Shown here one piece after another: positions 24,956-38,149 of a stretch of 64,000 nucleotides of DNA. Each line of letters begins with the position of its first letter. Position 1 is the stretch's first letter. Below the pieces are notes generated by a model. It had not been told where the DNA came from, ran no database searches, and saw nothing but the letters and a program-made list of their open reading frames with translations. The position numbers and the translations under genes are program-made. This DNA is from Pterobdella sp. o SKG-2022 (lineage: Eukaryota; Annelida; Clitellata; Hirudinida; Piscicolidae). The DNA is taken from positions 25,449,781 through 25,513,780 of the forward strand of contig OZ038321.1 of assembly GCA_964035795.1 (NCBI GenBank). The letters run 5' to 3'.

Positions 24956-26107
24956 ATATTATCTTTTTTATCCATACATTATAATTTTTTCCAAGTTTTT
25001 GTCATTTTAAAAGCAGAAAACGAGATTTTAAAAGTTTTATTTTTTGATTTTTACTGAAAAATAATAAATTTTATTCTATGTTACTTTAGTCTATGGCACT
25101 TCAATATGAAAGAAATTTTTACGGATGTATAAATATTATAATTACTCGAATTTTTATAAAACTAGCTAGTTCGTAGTATGTACTGTTAGGATTTATTGCC
25201 ATATAGTATTATTGGAAATCTTTTGTCATTTACTCAATAAAAGGTTTGAATTATTTATCTCTAAAACATAAAAGTTTAAAATTTTGAAAATATGTGCTGG
25301 AAATCTTTAAAGTAATATCGATATAAATGAGTATTTGGAAATTTATCATCGTTTCATATTTACTCCACAACTGCCTTAAATTTAATACTCAAAAGTTTTG
25401 AGCTGTTTAATGAGTTAAATTACTTTGTATTAATTTACTATATGGTATTTTAAAGCTGGTGAATTCGTTAAATCATCATCACGTACGGCATATGTTTAAC
25501 CATATGAATGATATACAAAAAAACTAATTTGCGATGAACATCTCCTTAACAATTAAAAGATAAATTTACTATATTAGACCTATTCTTTATAAAACTCCAG
25601 AAAATAAAGCCCAAAATCTAACTCATGCTTTAGAGAAATCTTTAAAGTTTTCTATCAATGAAAACAAAGTTACACAAAAAAAAAATTTGAGGACATGAAA
25701 ATATATTAGAGTATGAACATGAATTAATTTTGATCAAGTAACTTTTACAATGGCAAATGGTTGAAAAATGTATTCAACAAGCAAAGGAAAAAAATTTAGA
25801 AAAAGAAATAAGTAGAGTTAGGTAGATAAATTTATTAAAATTATGGAAACATTTTTTAAAAAAAGAATAAATCCTAATGAAAGCTTGCAAGATGGCTTAA
25901 AATAGGGATGAATAGAAAGTCTAATTTTATTTTAAAGACATACAAAAAGACTTTGAAGCAATCAGTTAACTTGTATAGAAATATTTAACTTTGAAAATGA
26001 AACTCCACAAATTGGAGGACTTAGTGATAATTTAGTCTTCATATTAATTGTTTGTCACCAATAACTCAACATCATCATTATTTCCTCAAACTTTATCATA
26101 CTTACAG

Positions 26108-29100
26108 ATGTCCTCGACTGGAGGAAGAAGAGCAGAGAGAAAGAGGGATTTTGACATGGAGATGGAAGAATTTAAAAATGTTTGTCATTGTTTAAAAATG
26201 AATTCAATTGATAATATTGTTTATGATGGAAAAAATTAGCCTAAATAACATAATTATATAAGAGCAAACATTAAATATAACACTTAACTTTGAATTAAGA
26301 ATAATATTAATTTATCAGGATTCCATTAAAAATTTAACATTCATATTTTTCTTAATTCAAAATAAAGTGTTTGATTTCAATTAATCAATAGTGAAAATGC
26401 TAGAAAACACAAAATGGTTTATTAATTAGAAAGTTTTTCTTAAGTGATACTCATATTATCAGGTCCTTGATGATTTGAGCACTTGATAAGTAAGCCATGT
26501 TGTGAATGGTATAAAGGCTTGGGTTGAATAGAGTGCAGAATTGGATTCATGCATTGTGTGCTAAGGTAAAAGAAAGTTCTTGATGATGATGATAATTATG
26601 ACTGCAGAATAAATGTTAAAGTTAAAAATTGTTGAATACTGCTTCTAATTACATCAAACTGTTTCTAAAAAGATGAATGAAAATTTTGAATTAAGGGTTT
26701 TTTATGAATGTTTTTGATGGTTGTTTGAGTTAGTTTGAGAGGTCAGGTAATTTCTGTTATTTAGATGAGAATTTGAATAGAAAGGAAGAAAATAAACTAG
26801 CTGCTAAATAATGGGTAGTGCTAGACTTGAAGGCAACTGTGTGTCTTCAATGTTATGAGGTGAAAGGAACAAAGAAATAAACTAAAGATAAATTTATAGA
26901 ATATGTTTGAAATTAGTTCTGAAAACTTTGGTGGTAAAATCCGTCTAAGAAAAGAAGGAAAATGGATGCTTTAAATGATGTGTGGTGTAGAGCTGACTGA
27001 TACAGTGAGTACAAAAGAGCTGATGGGAGATTAGGGCTGGAAGACACAATGGTTTTTTTTTGAGGTGATCACGTTGTAAGAAAGGGGCATAATGATTGTG
27101 TGAGACAGGTATGGGCATTTGAGGTTGAAGGTAGTAGAGGAAGGGGGAGGCCAAAGGTGGCTTGGAAAAGCACTGTGGAAAGTTGATGTTGTGAACAGAC
27201 TTGGTTTGGTAATTGAAAGGGCTTACTGGAGAGAAATGGTAAGATCAATGATCTAGTCAAATAAAAAAAACTGAATATGATAAAAGATCATGAATGGTAA
27301 TGTGGATTCTACTTACGAAAAGCGTTATCAACTAATAAACCTTTGTGTTGACTCTAGTAGATGTGTTTAGTAGATAATTTACTTTACCAATAATCTTAAA
27401 TGGTTTTAAACTTATTAATATGTGTAATTTATTCATAAATTCAAATTATAATAAATTACATATTTTAAATTCCCATTATTTATCAATGTTGCTTATTTGC
27501 ATACATAAAAAATTTTTCAGTAATTTTGATTTCAAATATTTTAGAGAAACAAAAAGATTTTTTATGAGGTGAGATATTTTTTTTTATTAGAATCATATTT
27601 TTTAAAATGAAAAATGCATAATTTAAACATAATATAAAAATCCTAATGTATCACAGTTCTTTGTCATTTAAAAGTCATTTTAAAAATATACTTAACATAT
27701 TGATTTTACACGAGACACAATCAAACGAGTATATTTAGGAACACAAATAAATAAGTAAGATTTTCCAGTTACTTGAAAATGTAACTTAGTTAACAAAAAG
27801 CTTTGTATCTCAATAAAATTTATTTGTGTTTCTATATGTACATCTTAACATACATACTAAACGGTCAAAACATGCCTACAACAAATACCATAAATAAAAA
27901 AAAATAAATACACGCTCAAAAAAACAAATGAGCAATAAAACAAGCACATACACTCGCATTAAAATGCATCTAACTAGCGTGAAGGAGGAACGATACCGAT
28001 CGCAGAGATCCGAGAGTTGCTAAAAGGCGATGATGAGCACATACGAATGCTGGAGAGGGCGGATTATAATCAGGACCAGCAACTCAGTTACAAGGAGTTT
28101 CTTGAGGCTGTATGTAGTTTTGTTTGTTTGTGTATCTTATTTAACATTATACCTTTATTTCAACATAAACATCAGAACGACCAGCAAAACTACCCCCAAC
28201 CACAACTTACACTATACCACCCATCACAAAGATGCGCCAGCCATGCACGAGATGGCAGTCAGTATTGGCATCAGCTGTGAAAACGGTGGTGCCTCCGAGT
28301 AAGAGAAGTAAGCATTATGTAGAGCATTGGACCTGTTATCCCCCTCCCATCTTCATCTTCACCATCTCTTTGATAGAGGTTTTATTAGTTGGATCAGTCT
28401 GGTTGTTCGAGATTCATCTGTGTTGGTTTTATGATTGCTTATTATATAATGTATTGATTTCTTTGTTTTATACTAAGCATCAGTTACTTAAAACATAAAA
28501 TCATCTATTACGACTATACGCCATCACCCACAGTTGATTGTGTTCATTGTGTACGCGGTGTTGTTGAAGAACCAAGGAGTAGAAACATCATTTAGGTCGG
28601 GAGTCCCTTTATTCAGCCCCCTTACTTACAACCCATATAGGAGATATGAAGTGTGGAGGTTTCTCACTTATATGCTCGTACATGCTGGGTTAGTGAGAAA
28701 AGGGTAGAATGGATAAAAGGGATTTGATGTGAGCACGTAATAATGAGAGGTGTTTGTATAGTGGTATTATGTCTTTTTGGGCACCAATGGTGTTTGATGA
28801 ATATGAATTAATCAATCAAATTTTTTCTATTGCCTGTTTTTTACCAAGGTTAGGACTTTTTGAAAGATCTTTCTCGAAGTCGGCTTTTTCACTCAAAGCT
28901 ATTGAAACCATGCCTTGCTTTTTTTGTCTTTCAATACAAGTTAGCTCCAGGTATTTTTTGTCTTCCAGATTTCCTGCAAGAATCTAACTCCAACTTTCGC
29001 ACTTGCGAAATCCAACCAGCGCTACGCTCCACGTCTCTTAACCACCTCATTCTGCTGGTAAGAAGAACTACCTTAACATTCTGAATGCCAAGTTTAGAAA

Positions 29101-32100
29101 AAAGAGAGTCTGAATAAACGTTATCATTCCAGACCATGTTTTAGCAGTATGCTACATAGCGCGTCTGACGCAGGTTGAATAACTAAAATCTCTGATCAAT
29201 GAAGAAAGATGGCGATTATTAAAAAAAGATAGAAGTTGGCAAAATTAACCCCAGGCACATTACAACGTACTATTGAGGTAAGCTCACATCCACGATAACA
29301 TATTCCAAGACAGCAGAAGTCAAAAATAACTTACAGGATTTTATCACCAACTATGACTTTCTTCACTAATCTACCTTTAACAACTCAAGCTGTATCGAGG
29401 CAGCGAGCACATTTGAAGTCAAGATCCGAGGCCAATGTACCTTTTATGCCAATGCATTTCTTGTACACTTTGCAACTTCCACAATAAATAGGTTTTCTAC
29501 CCACACCCGTTTGACATAATTCACAAGGGTACTTAACAGATTTTAAACACATCAAGGTTTGAACCACAGAGACCATAAGCTTTGTCTTATCCATATTCAC
29601 CTTTATTCTCTAGTTCTGATTTCCATGTTTTCATTTTCACGAGAAATTTACCCATAGACTGAGCACTTATCATCATGTCATCAGTATACAAGATTTCCCG
29701 AGGACAACCTATATGAAACTCCAAAGATAGAGCTTCTAGCTCAACAACAAAAGGTAATGGACTAAGAACGGAACCTCGATGGCCACCTACCAAAGCATCA
29801 AACGAATTGCTATACTCATGACCTACTCTCACCTTGCTACTCATTTCCTTGTACATGTGTTGTACGATTTTCACAAACCATTCATAATTCACCAACTTCC
29901 GCATGTTCTATCAGATCACTTCTCGTGGGACCCTGTCGAAAGCTTTCTTTAGGTCAATGAAAGCTGAATAGAGGGCCTTACCAGCAACCAGATGCTTTTC
30001 TTGTAACTGACGTAGAATAAATTTAGTGTCATTTGTAGCTAGACCTTGCGTGAAACCACATTGCATTTCGTCAATCACTGCCCCCCTTCTGATAAATTTT
30101 TCTACGCGCGCTGCTAAAACTTTTTCAATTAACTTCAACCTTTATAATTTGGTCTGCTTACCTTCGCCCTTATATACACTGAATTTGTAACTTTTTTGCC
30201 ACTCAGGTGTTATACTGTTTACAGAGATCATGTTTTCAATTTTACATATTTTGTGTGCGTTCTGCCTTGTTATATTGCACTGCAAACTGGCCCCAACAGC
30301 TTTGAAAAGAATATGGAATGTCTTGGACTGAAAAATATGAACCCACTCATTAGAGTTGTGGGGAGGAAGTGTTCTAGTGGACTGCTGTCTACCCCAGCTA
30401 CTGGGACACCTTCAGCAGTATAATATAATATAGAAAATAATGAATGAGATCTCGAATCATACCAGCACCCCTTGGACAAGAGATTTTAAGCATTTTGGCT
30501 ACAATACCCCAAGACTCGCTGCTTTCCCAAAGCTCATCTTAATGATTTTTTTTGACCATTTCCATGGTGATGGGCTCACTGGGACATTCCAATCTAGACA
30601 AATTACTTGGATTCCACGAAAACTCAACATTGAGTAGATTTAGTTAATACTCTCTTCAAGCTTAATTTTTTGAATCTTTAACCAGGGACATTTAGCTATT
30701 ATCATTTCTCACCGGCTTATCTCCAATGACGTGCAAGTTTTCACGTCGCATTTGCTAAGCCACCCGGTATATTTCAACAGATCTTAAATTAGTTCTTTTG
30801 AAAAAATTTTTTCAGCTTCATTCGTGGCAAAGTGTGCAACAATGTTGGATGCGCGTTTATTTTCGCTTAAAAGAAATTGTTTTTTGGACATTGTCATTCC
30901 ACCACCACGTCTGCCTCCTCCAAGTATGTTTTGCAGAGACTCCACAAAACTGTTTTGTTGCATGAATAAAGTTGCTTTTCAGGAAATTCCAACCTTCATC
31001 TAGTGTTTCATTAGTTTGTTCCTAAGTTTTATTTTCTCAAATTAAAGCTTTGAAAACATTAGAAAACTCCGTTGGGTTGCCAAGTCTCTCAGTTTCCAAA
31101 CCTTAGTACGAAGATGAAGTGGAAGCGAGGGCATGCTCCATCGAGCACTTTTTTGTTCCAAAAATTTTTCCATGAATATATAAAATAAAGCAATGGCCCT
31201 CAGTCCCCAGCAGCTCTTGAATGGGCAGAGGGTGCTAAGAATCCCTGGGCTTTCTTCTTTTTCTTCTTGTTCTTTTAGGAGGTCTTTTTCTTTTGGTAGT
31301 TATAATATTGGTTCATTAAATGGGAAGAGTATGGAGTTGTGTGAAGAGTTGGTGAGGAGGGAGGTTGGTATTTGCTGCATCCAAGAAGTGAGATGGAGAG
31401 GCATGGGTTTGAAGTCTGTAGGTAGCTCAGATAGAAGGTTCAAACTATGGTGGTCTGGTAATGAAGATAAGATAGGTGGTGTAGGAATATTAGTAAGAGA
31501 GGATTTATGTATGAATGTTGTGGAAATGAATAGGATATCATATAGGGTAATGGTAGTGGTAATTATTTTTGGTTAAAAGGTTGTAAGGATTGTTTGCGCG
31601 TATGCCCCACAACGTGGAAGATCGATGAGTGAAAAGGAGAAGTTTTATGAGGAGATGGCAAGAGGGTGTGAAGTGGAAAATGCAAATGAAGTTTTGATTT
31701 GCTTAGGAGACTTCAATGGACACATTGGCAAAGAGGTTGATGGGTTTGAAGGTGTTCATGGAGGTTTCGGAATAGGCAATAGAAACTTGGAGGGTAGATT
31801 GCTCTTAGAATTTTGTGTTGAAAAGGATCTGTGTGTGGGTAATAGTTGGCTTAAGAAAAAGGATAGTATGAAGGTAACTTTTAATGGGGGGTGTAGTGGG
31901 ACAGAGATTGACTTTGTGCTGATGAAGAAAAGGCAGAGGAAGTTTCTGATGGATGTAAGGGTAATTGGAGGTGAGTTTCAGCATAAGCTTCTGAAGGTAG
32001 TCTTAGACAGAAGGTGGCTTAAAAATGCCCGAAGTAGCTGTGCAAAAAAGGAATATCGCACAAAAGTGAGGAAACTTTTGAACGAAGATATCAAAAAAAA

Positions 32101-35100
32101 ATTTTCAGAAAAAATGGAGGTTTTTTATGAGAAATGCGATGAACAAAATGCATGGTTAAAATATAAGTCTTCCGTTCTTAAAGCTGCTGAAGAGGTGTGT
32201 GGTACGAGTAAAGGTAGGCCTCAGCACGGTGAAACTTGGTGGTGGAATCAGGATGTGCAAAAAGCCATCTCAGAGAAGAGGAAAAGTTTTCAGAGGTGGA
32301 AGCAATTTCCATCGGCTGAAAATAAATCTTGCTATCTCTCTGACAAAAAGAAACCCAAGAGAGCTGTTGCTGAGGCAATGAAGAATGAGGCGGTGAAAGA
32401 GATGGAGGAGATACGGAATGACAGAAATGTCGTATTCCGTAGAATGAGAATGATGAAGAAAGAAACAAACGGCTTAGCAGGTAATAATTGCATTAAAAAC
32501 GAAAAGGGGAATATTGTATTTGCCGAGAATGGTCGGAAGAGAGTGTGGAAGGAGCACATGGAGGCCATCATGAATGAGGAGAATCCATGGGATGGAATGG
32601 TGAATGTAGAAGTGGTTGAAGGTCCCGTGGAACCATTTGCCTTAAACGAAGTGGAAAGAGCGCTAGGAATCATGAAGAATGGCAAGGACAGTGGTCCAAC
32701 TGGAATTGTCAAGAAGCACCTAGCTGCTTCTCCACATGGTGAGCAAGTTATTTTGCAAATAGCAAATGAAATCCTCAATGGAATGGATATGCCTCATGAC
32801 TGGAGAATGAGTACAGTTGTTCCCATTTATAAGAAGAAAGGTAGCGTTATGGACTGTGCGAACTATCGAGGTGTAAAGCTTTTAGAGCATGGTATGAAAG
32901 TGGTGGAAAGATTGCTGGAGAAGAGGTTAAGAAGGTTAGTGAAAGTTGACCAAATGCAATTTGGTTTTATGCCTAGCAGAAGCACAGTGGACGTTATTTT
33001 TATTCTTAGGAGAATGCGGGAAAGCTACCTTGAGACGGATAGGAAGCTTTTTATGAACTGCTTTATGCAGATGATTTGGTCTTGATGGCAAAGACTATGG
33101 GAGAGCTAGAAGCACAATTCATCCGTTGGAAGACAGCCTTTGAAGGGAAAGGATTGAAGGTTAATCTGGGTAAGACAAAGGTCATGGAGAGTAGGGGTGG
33201 TGGTAGGGTTGTTGTCTTGGCTAAGATTGATCCATGTGGTGTGTGTGGTAAAAGGGCTAAGGTAAATTGTGTGAGGTGTATGACATGTAAGAAGTGGATT
33301 CATGCGCGGTGTGTTAGCGTAAAGAGAGTTTCTCGTAGGATGAATGGAAATTTTGAATGTAGGGTTTGTATGAATGGTGCAAATGTGGAATGTAAAAATG
33401 CTTCAAATGGCTGTTTAGATGAATTGGAGAGGGTAAATAGTTATTGTTATTTAGGAGACAAAGTGAATGGTGGAGGAAGAAGTGAGCTAGCTGTTACACG
33501 AAGAATCGCGCTGGGCTGGAAGGCATTCAACAGTGTGTCTTCTATGTTATGTGGTGAAAGACACACATGGAATATTAAAGGAAAAATTTATACGACATGT
33601 GTGAGGCCTGTCATGACATATGGCTCGGAAACCTGGGTAGTAAGATCCGTTGAAAAAAAGTATTTTAAGAAGATCAGAAAAACAGCTGCTTAGAATGACG
33701 TGTGGTGTGCAGCTAGCTGATGGTGTGAGTACGAAAGAGTTGATGGATAGATTGGGGTTGGATTGTACGTTCGTTGAAGTGGTGAGGCAAGGGAATTTGA
33801 GATGGCTGGGTCATGTAGTAAGGAAAGAGGATGACGACTGTGTCAAACAGGCGTGGAGGTTTGAGGTTGAAGGTAGTAGAGGAAGATGAAGGTCAAGGTT
33901 AACCTGGAAAGGGATGATGGAAAACCTTTGTCGTGGTCTTGGATTAGTTCTTGAAGATGGCTATGACAGGGTGAAATGGAGGGAGAGGATTAGGTCAGGG
34001 AAAGAAGTCAGTGACCCCTTGGAAAAGGGAAAGATGCTGACTATAATGAAATGATGATGATGATGAAGAACAAAACTTCTTTTGGGAAGTGAATGAGGGA
34101 GAACCTTGAAGTCACCAACCACTAATTTATACTGTGCTGCCCTTTCTTCTAATAATGTGTATCCTCGAAAGCTTGATTGATCATTGATTATAATATGAAT
34201 ATTGTATAAAAATAAACCTCATCGTCACCACCTACCCTCATCATAACTCCCACAACCATTAGCGATCACTTACAATTTATCATCTTCTCTTCCATCATGC
34301 TATCATTCACACCACTCACAGTTACTCACACTTGTTAGCCAACCTGGTTTTACAGCTGTTCATAGGCCTTCCACTAGAGCTTTTCCATCGCTGGTGGAGA
34401 ATTGGCTCTGTTTATTTTCTGGGAGTTATAGCTGGTTTGTTAATGACCTTTATAATACTCCTTCATCTATAATTCTTTCAACCAATTCATTTATGATATA
34501 CTATCTTATCCCATCCCTATCTGCCATCTCATTTGCAGGCTCTTTAGCCACTTCCATATTCGACAATAGCAAGTTCTTAGTGGGGGCATCAGGCGGATGT
34601 TATGCTTTGATTGGTTGTCATTTTGCCACCATCATTATGGTTTGTTTAACAATCTTTTCATCATCATCATCATCATCATAATCATCGTTTTCCGTACGTT
34701 TTCGTGCTAGCATGGGTTGGAAAGTCTTCTCTTCATATTTAGTCTTTCTAACACTATATACTCAACTTCCACCTCTATCCTCATACAAACACCATTCTTT
34801 TCCCACCAGTCAAGGGCATAAATTCGCCAAACACTTTTTTCCACCATTCTCCATAAACTCATAATCTTTCTCATACTTCCATCATCATTTCTCATACATC
34901 TATCAACATCACCCATACACCCACCACGATTCTCATACACCTACCATTATCCCCTTCTACACATCATCATTTCTCATAAAAATCTCGCTATCCCTCAAAA
35001 TATTCACGGCCATATCTATACACCAACCATTCCACTATCAGAATTGGAGTGATATGACGAGAGACATGCTTACCTCTCCATTCAAATTCATATTTTCAGC

Positions 35101-36789
35101 CCCTGTGCAACTCCTCTTTTGGACCCTCTATTGTAAGCCTTTGAATTAGTATTATTGCTGTTCTTACTATCATCAAAACAATGTCAACCTCACTGAAACC
35201 CTTATTTGGGGCGACTAATGGTTGACTTGCATACATAAGCGTCAAAAAATAATGATTCAACAAACAATAATACCAAATCATATTGAAATTGCAAACAATA
35301 ATATTAATAATGAAATATAAAAACAAAAACCAAAAAAAAATTAAAACCAGAGGTCCAAAACATATAAGATTGAGATGGAAAATAATGTGGCTCAAAAGTC
35401 CCACTAAGTAAAAAAATCTCACTATGATTCACTTCATTTTGTCCCAATAAAACTCTCAAGCCATTGTGTTTTTACTGCAAATATTATTATTTGAACGCTA
35501 AAGGTAATTTCATTAGTGTTCAAATAATTGGAGTATTTACTTTGGCTAAAAAAGATTATTATGTTTTTATATTTCCAATCGAGAAATATCATTAATAACA
35601 AGAGTTTCAATAAAATATATCATTATTTAAAAATAACAGATTTCGGAGCTGCAAAAACACTTCTAACTTATGATGTTACTATCAAGAATAATATCAAATT
35701 TGAATATCTAAAATGTCAGATTTTACCACTCAAGATCAAAGGAAAATTTTATGCAATCTGGGATAATGTTATTTAGAAGTGAGCTTTGGTTTCATACAAA
35801 ATTGGTTGGATATTCTGAAAAAAACAGAAAGGGCTACTTTTCTAGAGCCATTTTTGGATTGAAGTTATCAGATTGGCTTAAAAGTAAATTTCAATCGATA
35901 GGTTAGGTTCTAAAGAAACGTTGGAGACATTGGCAAAAGCTAGCTGTGTAAGCTGGTTTATTCATGTGATGAAGAAGGATGGAGGGAATGTTTTGAGAAA
36001 GGAACTCACTCAGATAGGATGAAATGAAAATTAGAGAATATAAAATTTGCAAGAAATTTTGTATTAATGGAGTAAATCTGGCCACTCTCAGTAAAGTGGG
36101 GACTTAACCGGATTCAAAATCTTGATATCTATCTATTAACAATAAGAATAATACTTAATCATAATATCAACAACAAAAATTAATAATAAACTTCAGTATT
36201 AATAACATAAATAATAATACTGACAAGGTGCCTTGGACCTATTCACAGCCATATATGCCACTGACGAGAGCATCTCCTACACTGCTCACTTGGCTGGCGG
36301 GGTTGCTGGTGAGTTTCTTATAATAATTATGATAATGGTCATAATATTAATAATGGTGATTGCTTCAAAAAATACAAAGTAGTCATTTTTTCACGAAGCT
36401 TTTATTAGAGTGACCACATGAGAATGTAAGTTTGTCTTATTAAAAGCTTCATGATGGATTTTTTTACATAAATACTTTTTTTTTTTGTTTATCACATAGT
36501 TTTTTTTTTAAATATTCACATTTTATTTGTAATAATTGTGCCAGGCTTTTATACTTCAATAATAACAATAATAAAAATAAATTTATTATTTTTATTATTA
36601 CACACAGGCGTCTTGATGGGCATGGTGGTGCTACGTAACGTGGACGTTCTCAAGTGGGAGAAAAAACTGTGGTGGGTGGCTCTGGTCGCCTACATCGCCC
36701 TCGTAATCATCGCCATCTTCTGGAACATCTTCTATCCCAACTATCCCACCACTGATTGGAAGAAATGTTGTCCTGAAAAACTTACATAG
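26108..36789 (+). CDS. EF-hand rhomboid intramembrane serine protease, tandem copy B
   Basis: Paralogue of copy A, same function. Exons: 26108-26179, 27545-27568, 27978-28109, 28232-28378, 28534-28688, 34322-34434, 34539-34639, 35042-35132, 36228-36308, 36608-36789. Phases agree at every junction, giving 365 codons. Exon 1 reads on through RKRDFDMEMEEFKN, absent from A. The first EF-hand loop has Tyr in place of the leading Asp; the second loop (DYNQDQQLSYKE) is intact. [29 protein letters not shown] (catalytic Ser) and YTAHLAGG (catalytic His) are all present. Exon 9 (ALDLFTAIYATDESIS) differs strongly from copy A, while exons 6-8 and 10 are nearly identical. Intron 5 is stretched to 5.6 kb by nested retroelements. 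Both copies appear functional; expression is unknown. Confidence 0.88.
26490..27300 (+). mobile_element. Decayed EN-RT C-terminal fragment in rhomboid B intron 1
   Basis: Degenerate plus-strand text follows the 31193-34065 element: a RMNENFELRV segment matches RMNGNFECRV, and GAGGTTGAAGGTAGTAGAGG (27119-27138) matches its tail. Stops and shifts are frequent. It is the orthologue of the unit A relic at 16680-17220. Confidence 0.7.
28880..31190 (-). mobile_element. EN-RT non-LTR element (minus), interrupted, in rhomboid B intron 5
   Basis: Minus-strand frames in order: SEPITMEMVKKIIKMSFGKAA (about 30600), MQCGFTQGLATNDTKFILRQ, FIDLKKAFDRVPREVI, GSVLSPLPFVVELEALSLEF, YTDDMMISAQSM (degenerate YxDD), the zinc knuckle with CELC and CGSC, and a C-terminal RMRWLRDVERSAGWI. 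These are RT motifs of an EN-RT element. The endonuclease end continues at 34066-34200, beyond a plus-oriented insertion. A 230-bp piece at about 30200-30430 has unrelated, GC-richer sequence. Several frameshifts; inactive. Confidence 0.82.
31193..34065 (+). mobile_element. EN-RT non-LTR retrotransposon nested in the minus element
   Basis: Endonuclease: YNIGSLNGKS, CCIQEVRWRG, then after a frameshift CAYAPQRG, LGDFNGHIG and GTEIDFVL. RT: SGPTGIVKKHL, PIYKKKGSVMDCANYRGVKL, MQFGFMPSRSTVD, then a jump from TDRKLF directly to LLYADDLVLMAKT, so about 150 residues of the palm domain are missing. A zinc knuckle (CGVCGKRAKVNCVRC) and a C-terminal LRWLGHVVRKEDD follow. The 3' end is an ATGATGATG tail (34050-34065). 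Protein-coding parts are long and little damaged, suggesting fairly recent insertion, but the palm deletion makes it non-autonomous. Confidence 0.88.
34066..34200 (-). mobile_element. Displaced endonuclease end of the interrupted minus element
   Basis: The minus strand contains a VVGDF-like endonuclease motif at about 34100-34130. The same segment lies at 19567-19690 in unit A without the nested plus element in front of it. This identifies the nested insertion in unit B, together with deletion in unit A. Confidence 0.55.
35472..35545. repeat. Short hairpin element, family 3 (ACTGCAAAT...ATTTGAAC)
   Basis: Inverted arms ATTATTTGAACGCTAAAGGT and the complement near 35510-35535 form a short hairpin. 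It interrupts sequence that is continuous in unit A (CCATTGTGTTTTT, 20927). A fuller copy is at 45148-45240 and a partial one near 3500-3532. Confidence 0.65.
35790..36100 (+). mobile_element. RT C-terminal fragment in rhomboid B intron 8
   Basis: A frame reads SETLETLAKASCVSWFIHVM followed by KKDGGNVLRK, matching the conserved VRWFGHVMRKxDxxVLRKA end of EN-RT elements. Absent from the corresponding intron of copy A. Confidence 0.6.
36380..36475. repeat. Degenerate family-1 hairpin in rhomboid B intron 9
   Basis: CACGAAGCTTTTATTAGAG and the inverted CTTATTAAAAGCTTCATG flank GAATGTAAGTTTG. The core and spacing match family 1; the outer arms are short. Not present at the same place in copy A. 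Confidence 0.6.
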
Positions 36790-37765
36790 TTGTTATGAGG
36801 GTGTAGGTTTTTTGCATGTGCGTTTGGTGGCTGAAAAATATCTTTGAGTTTGTTGCAGTTGTGTGTGTTTGCGTGTGTGTAATGAATTTTTATTTAAAAA
36901 ATCAATGTCAATTGTGGCTATATTCAAAGCTTTATAATTGTGCTTCGGATTTTCATATACCGCCATAACTCTCTGATTGAAAATAATTTTATAATGATAT
37001 TTCAATTATATATTTTAATGCTGAATTTTGTGTTTGAACGTAGTTTCGCTTCATGGACTTATTTTTCATAGTTTTACATTTTGCTACCAGCTTGAGATTT
37101 TTGCATGTCATAAATTATATTTTTTATCAATCTGTCTTTTATCCATCTATCTCTCATCCATCCATCATTCAACTGTGTGTCTTTGATCGATTCATTTGTT
37201 TTCATTAAAAATCCAATCTTATCCAATTATGTTTTGTAACAGCTTTGTTTTAAAAAATTCATTATATATTTTTTCTTTCATATTCAACCGCGTAGTATTC
37301 ATCCTTCTATAATCCATCCATCCATCTGCCATTCATATTTCGTGGATTCATAATATATTCATCTATTATTTCTCATCACTGCTGGCACTTCGTAACTTTT
37401 CCATTTATAATTTCCAATTTTGAATTTTATTAATTAACTTATAGGAATATGGGATATTTTTATAAATAAAAAAAAACATGAAGTTCATTGGGTTGAATAT
37501 CATTATAATAAAGTGCTTATATCATTCTCAATATGGTAAATATATTCAATCAATTGTCAATCAGCCCTTGATTTATTCAAAACCATATTGAATGAATGAT
37601 GAGTATGAGACGATAATTAAAAGCAAAAAAATTATAATAATGAAATTTATAATTATATTGGTGATGACATTATGATGTATCGCTGATCGCTAGTCTATTT
37701 TGAGTCGTTTTACAACGCTCTAATTATTTTCACATCTATTACTGGAGCTTATTCAATGTTTTAAT

Positions 37766-37898
37766 AAAAGTAAGGACAACAAACACAAAGTATTTTTAAA
37801 TGACACGAAGCTTTTCGTAAGGCTTGATAATGTAAGCTAACCTTACGAAAAGCTTCGTTTCATTTAATAAATACTTTGTGTTTGTTGTCCTTACTTTT
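37766..37898. repeat. Near-perfect family-1 hairpin MITE with an empty site in unit A
   Basis: Left arm AAAAGTAAGGACAACAAACA continues through ACACGAAGCTTTTCGTAAGG and is mirrored at the right end (37835-37898). Unit A at about 22853-22870 reads straight through (TTATTCAATGTTGTAATAAT), giving an empty site. A sibling with the same outer arm lies at 63755-63840. Confidence 0.85.
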
Positions 37899-38149
37899 AG
37901 ATTCAGGCTATTGTATTTCATCACAGTGTTGTAATAATATTTCAACAATATAATGCTACTAATAATGACAATGTAAACTTGAACAATCACTTGGTCATTG
38001 ATATTATGAATTTCAGTTAGTATAGATTCAAATATAGAAATTATATCATCAATAAATATACTTTAGTCATAATATATTTTGAGTTATGGCTTTAGAGTTT
38101 GTGGCTAATTCATCTTTTGCTTAAAATCAATTGTGGTGCAAACAATTAT

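Larger units (their letters stand above)
23046..38140. repeat. Tandem duplication unit B (contains rhomboid copy B)
   Basis: Direct repeat of unit A. It begins at the GAGTAGCAAAAAGTCAGAG motif and ends near AATTGTGGTGCAAACAATTATGA (about 38150), matching 23025-23046 of unit A. Unit B is about 6 kb longer, mainly through nested retroelements in intron 5 and hairpin insertions. Segments 34070-35470 and 36600-37740 are almost base-identical to 19565-20935 and 21690-22830. Confidence 0.8.

Noticed and set aside
28754..29084. Plus-strand frames in rhomboid B intron 5
   Set aside because: Antisense shadows of the minus-strand RT C-terminus (RMRWLRDVERSAGW).
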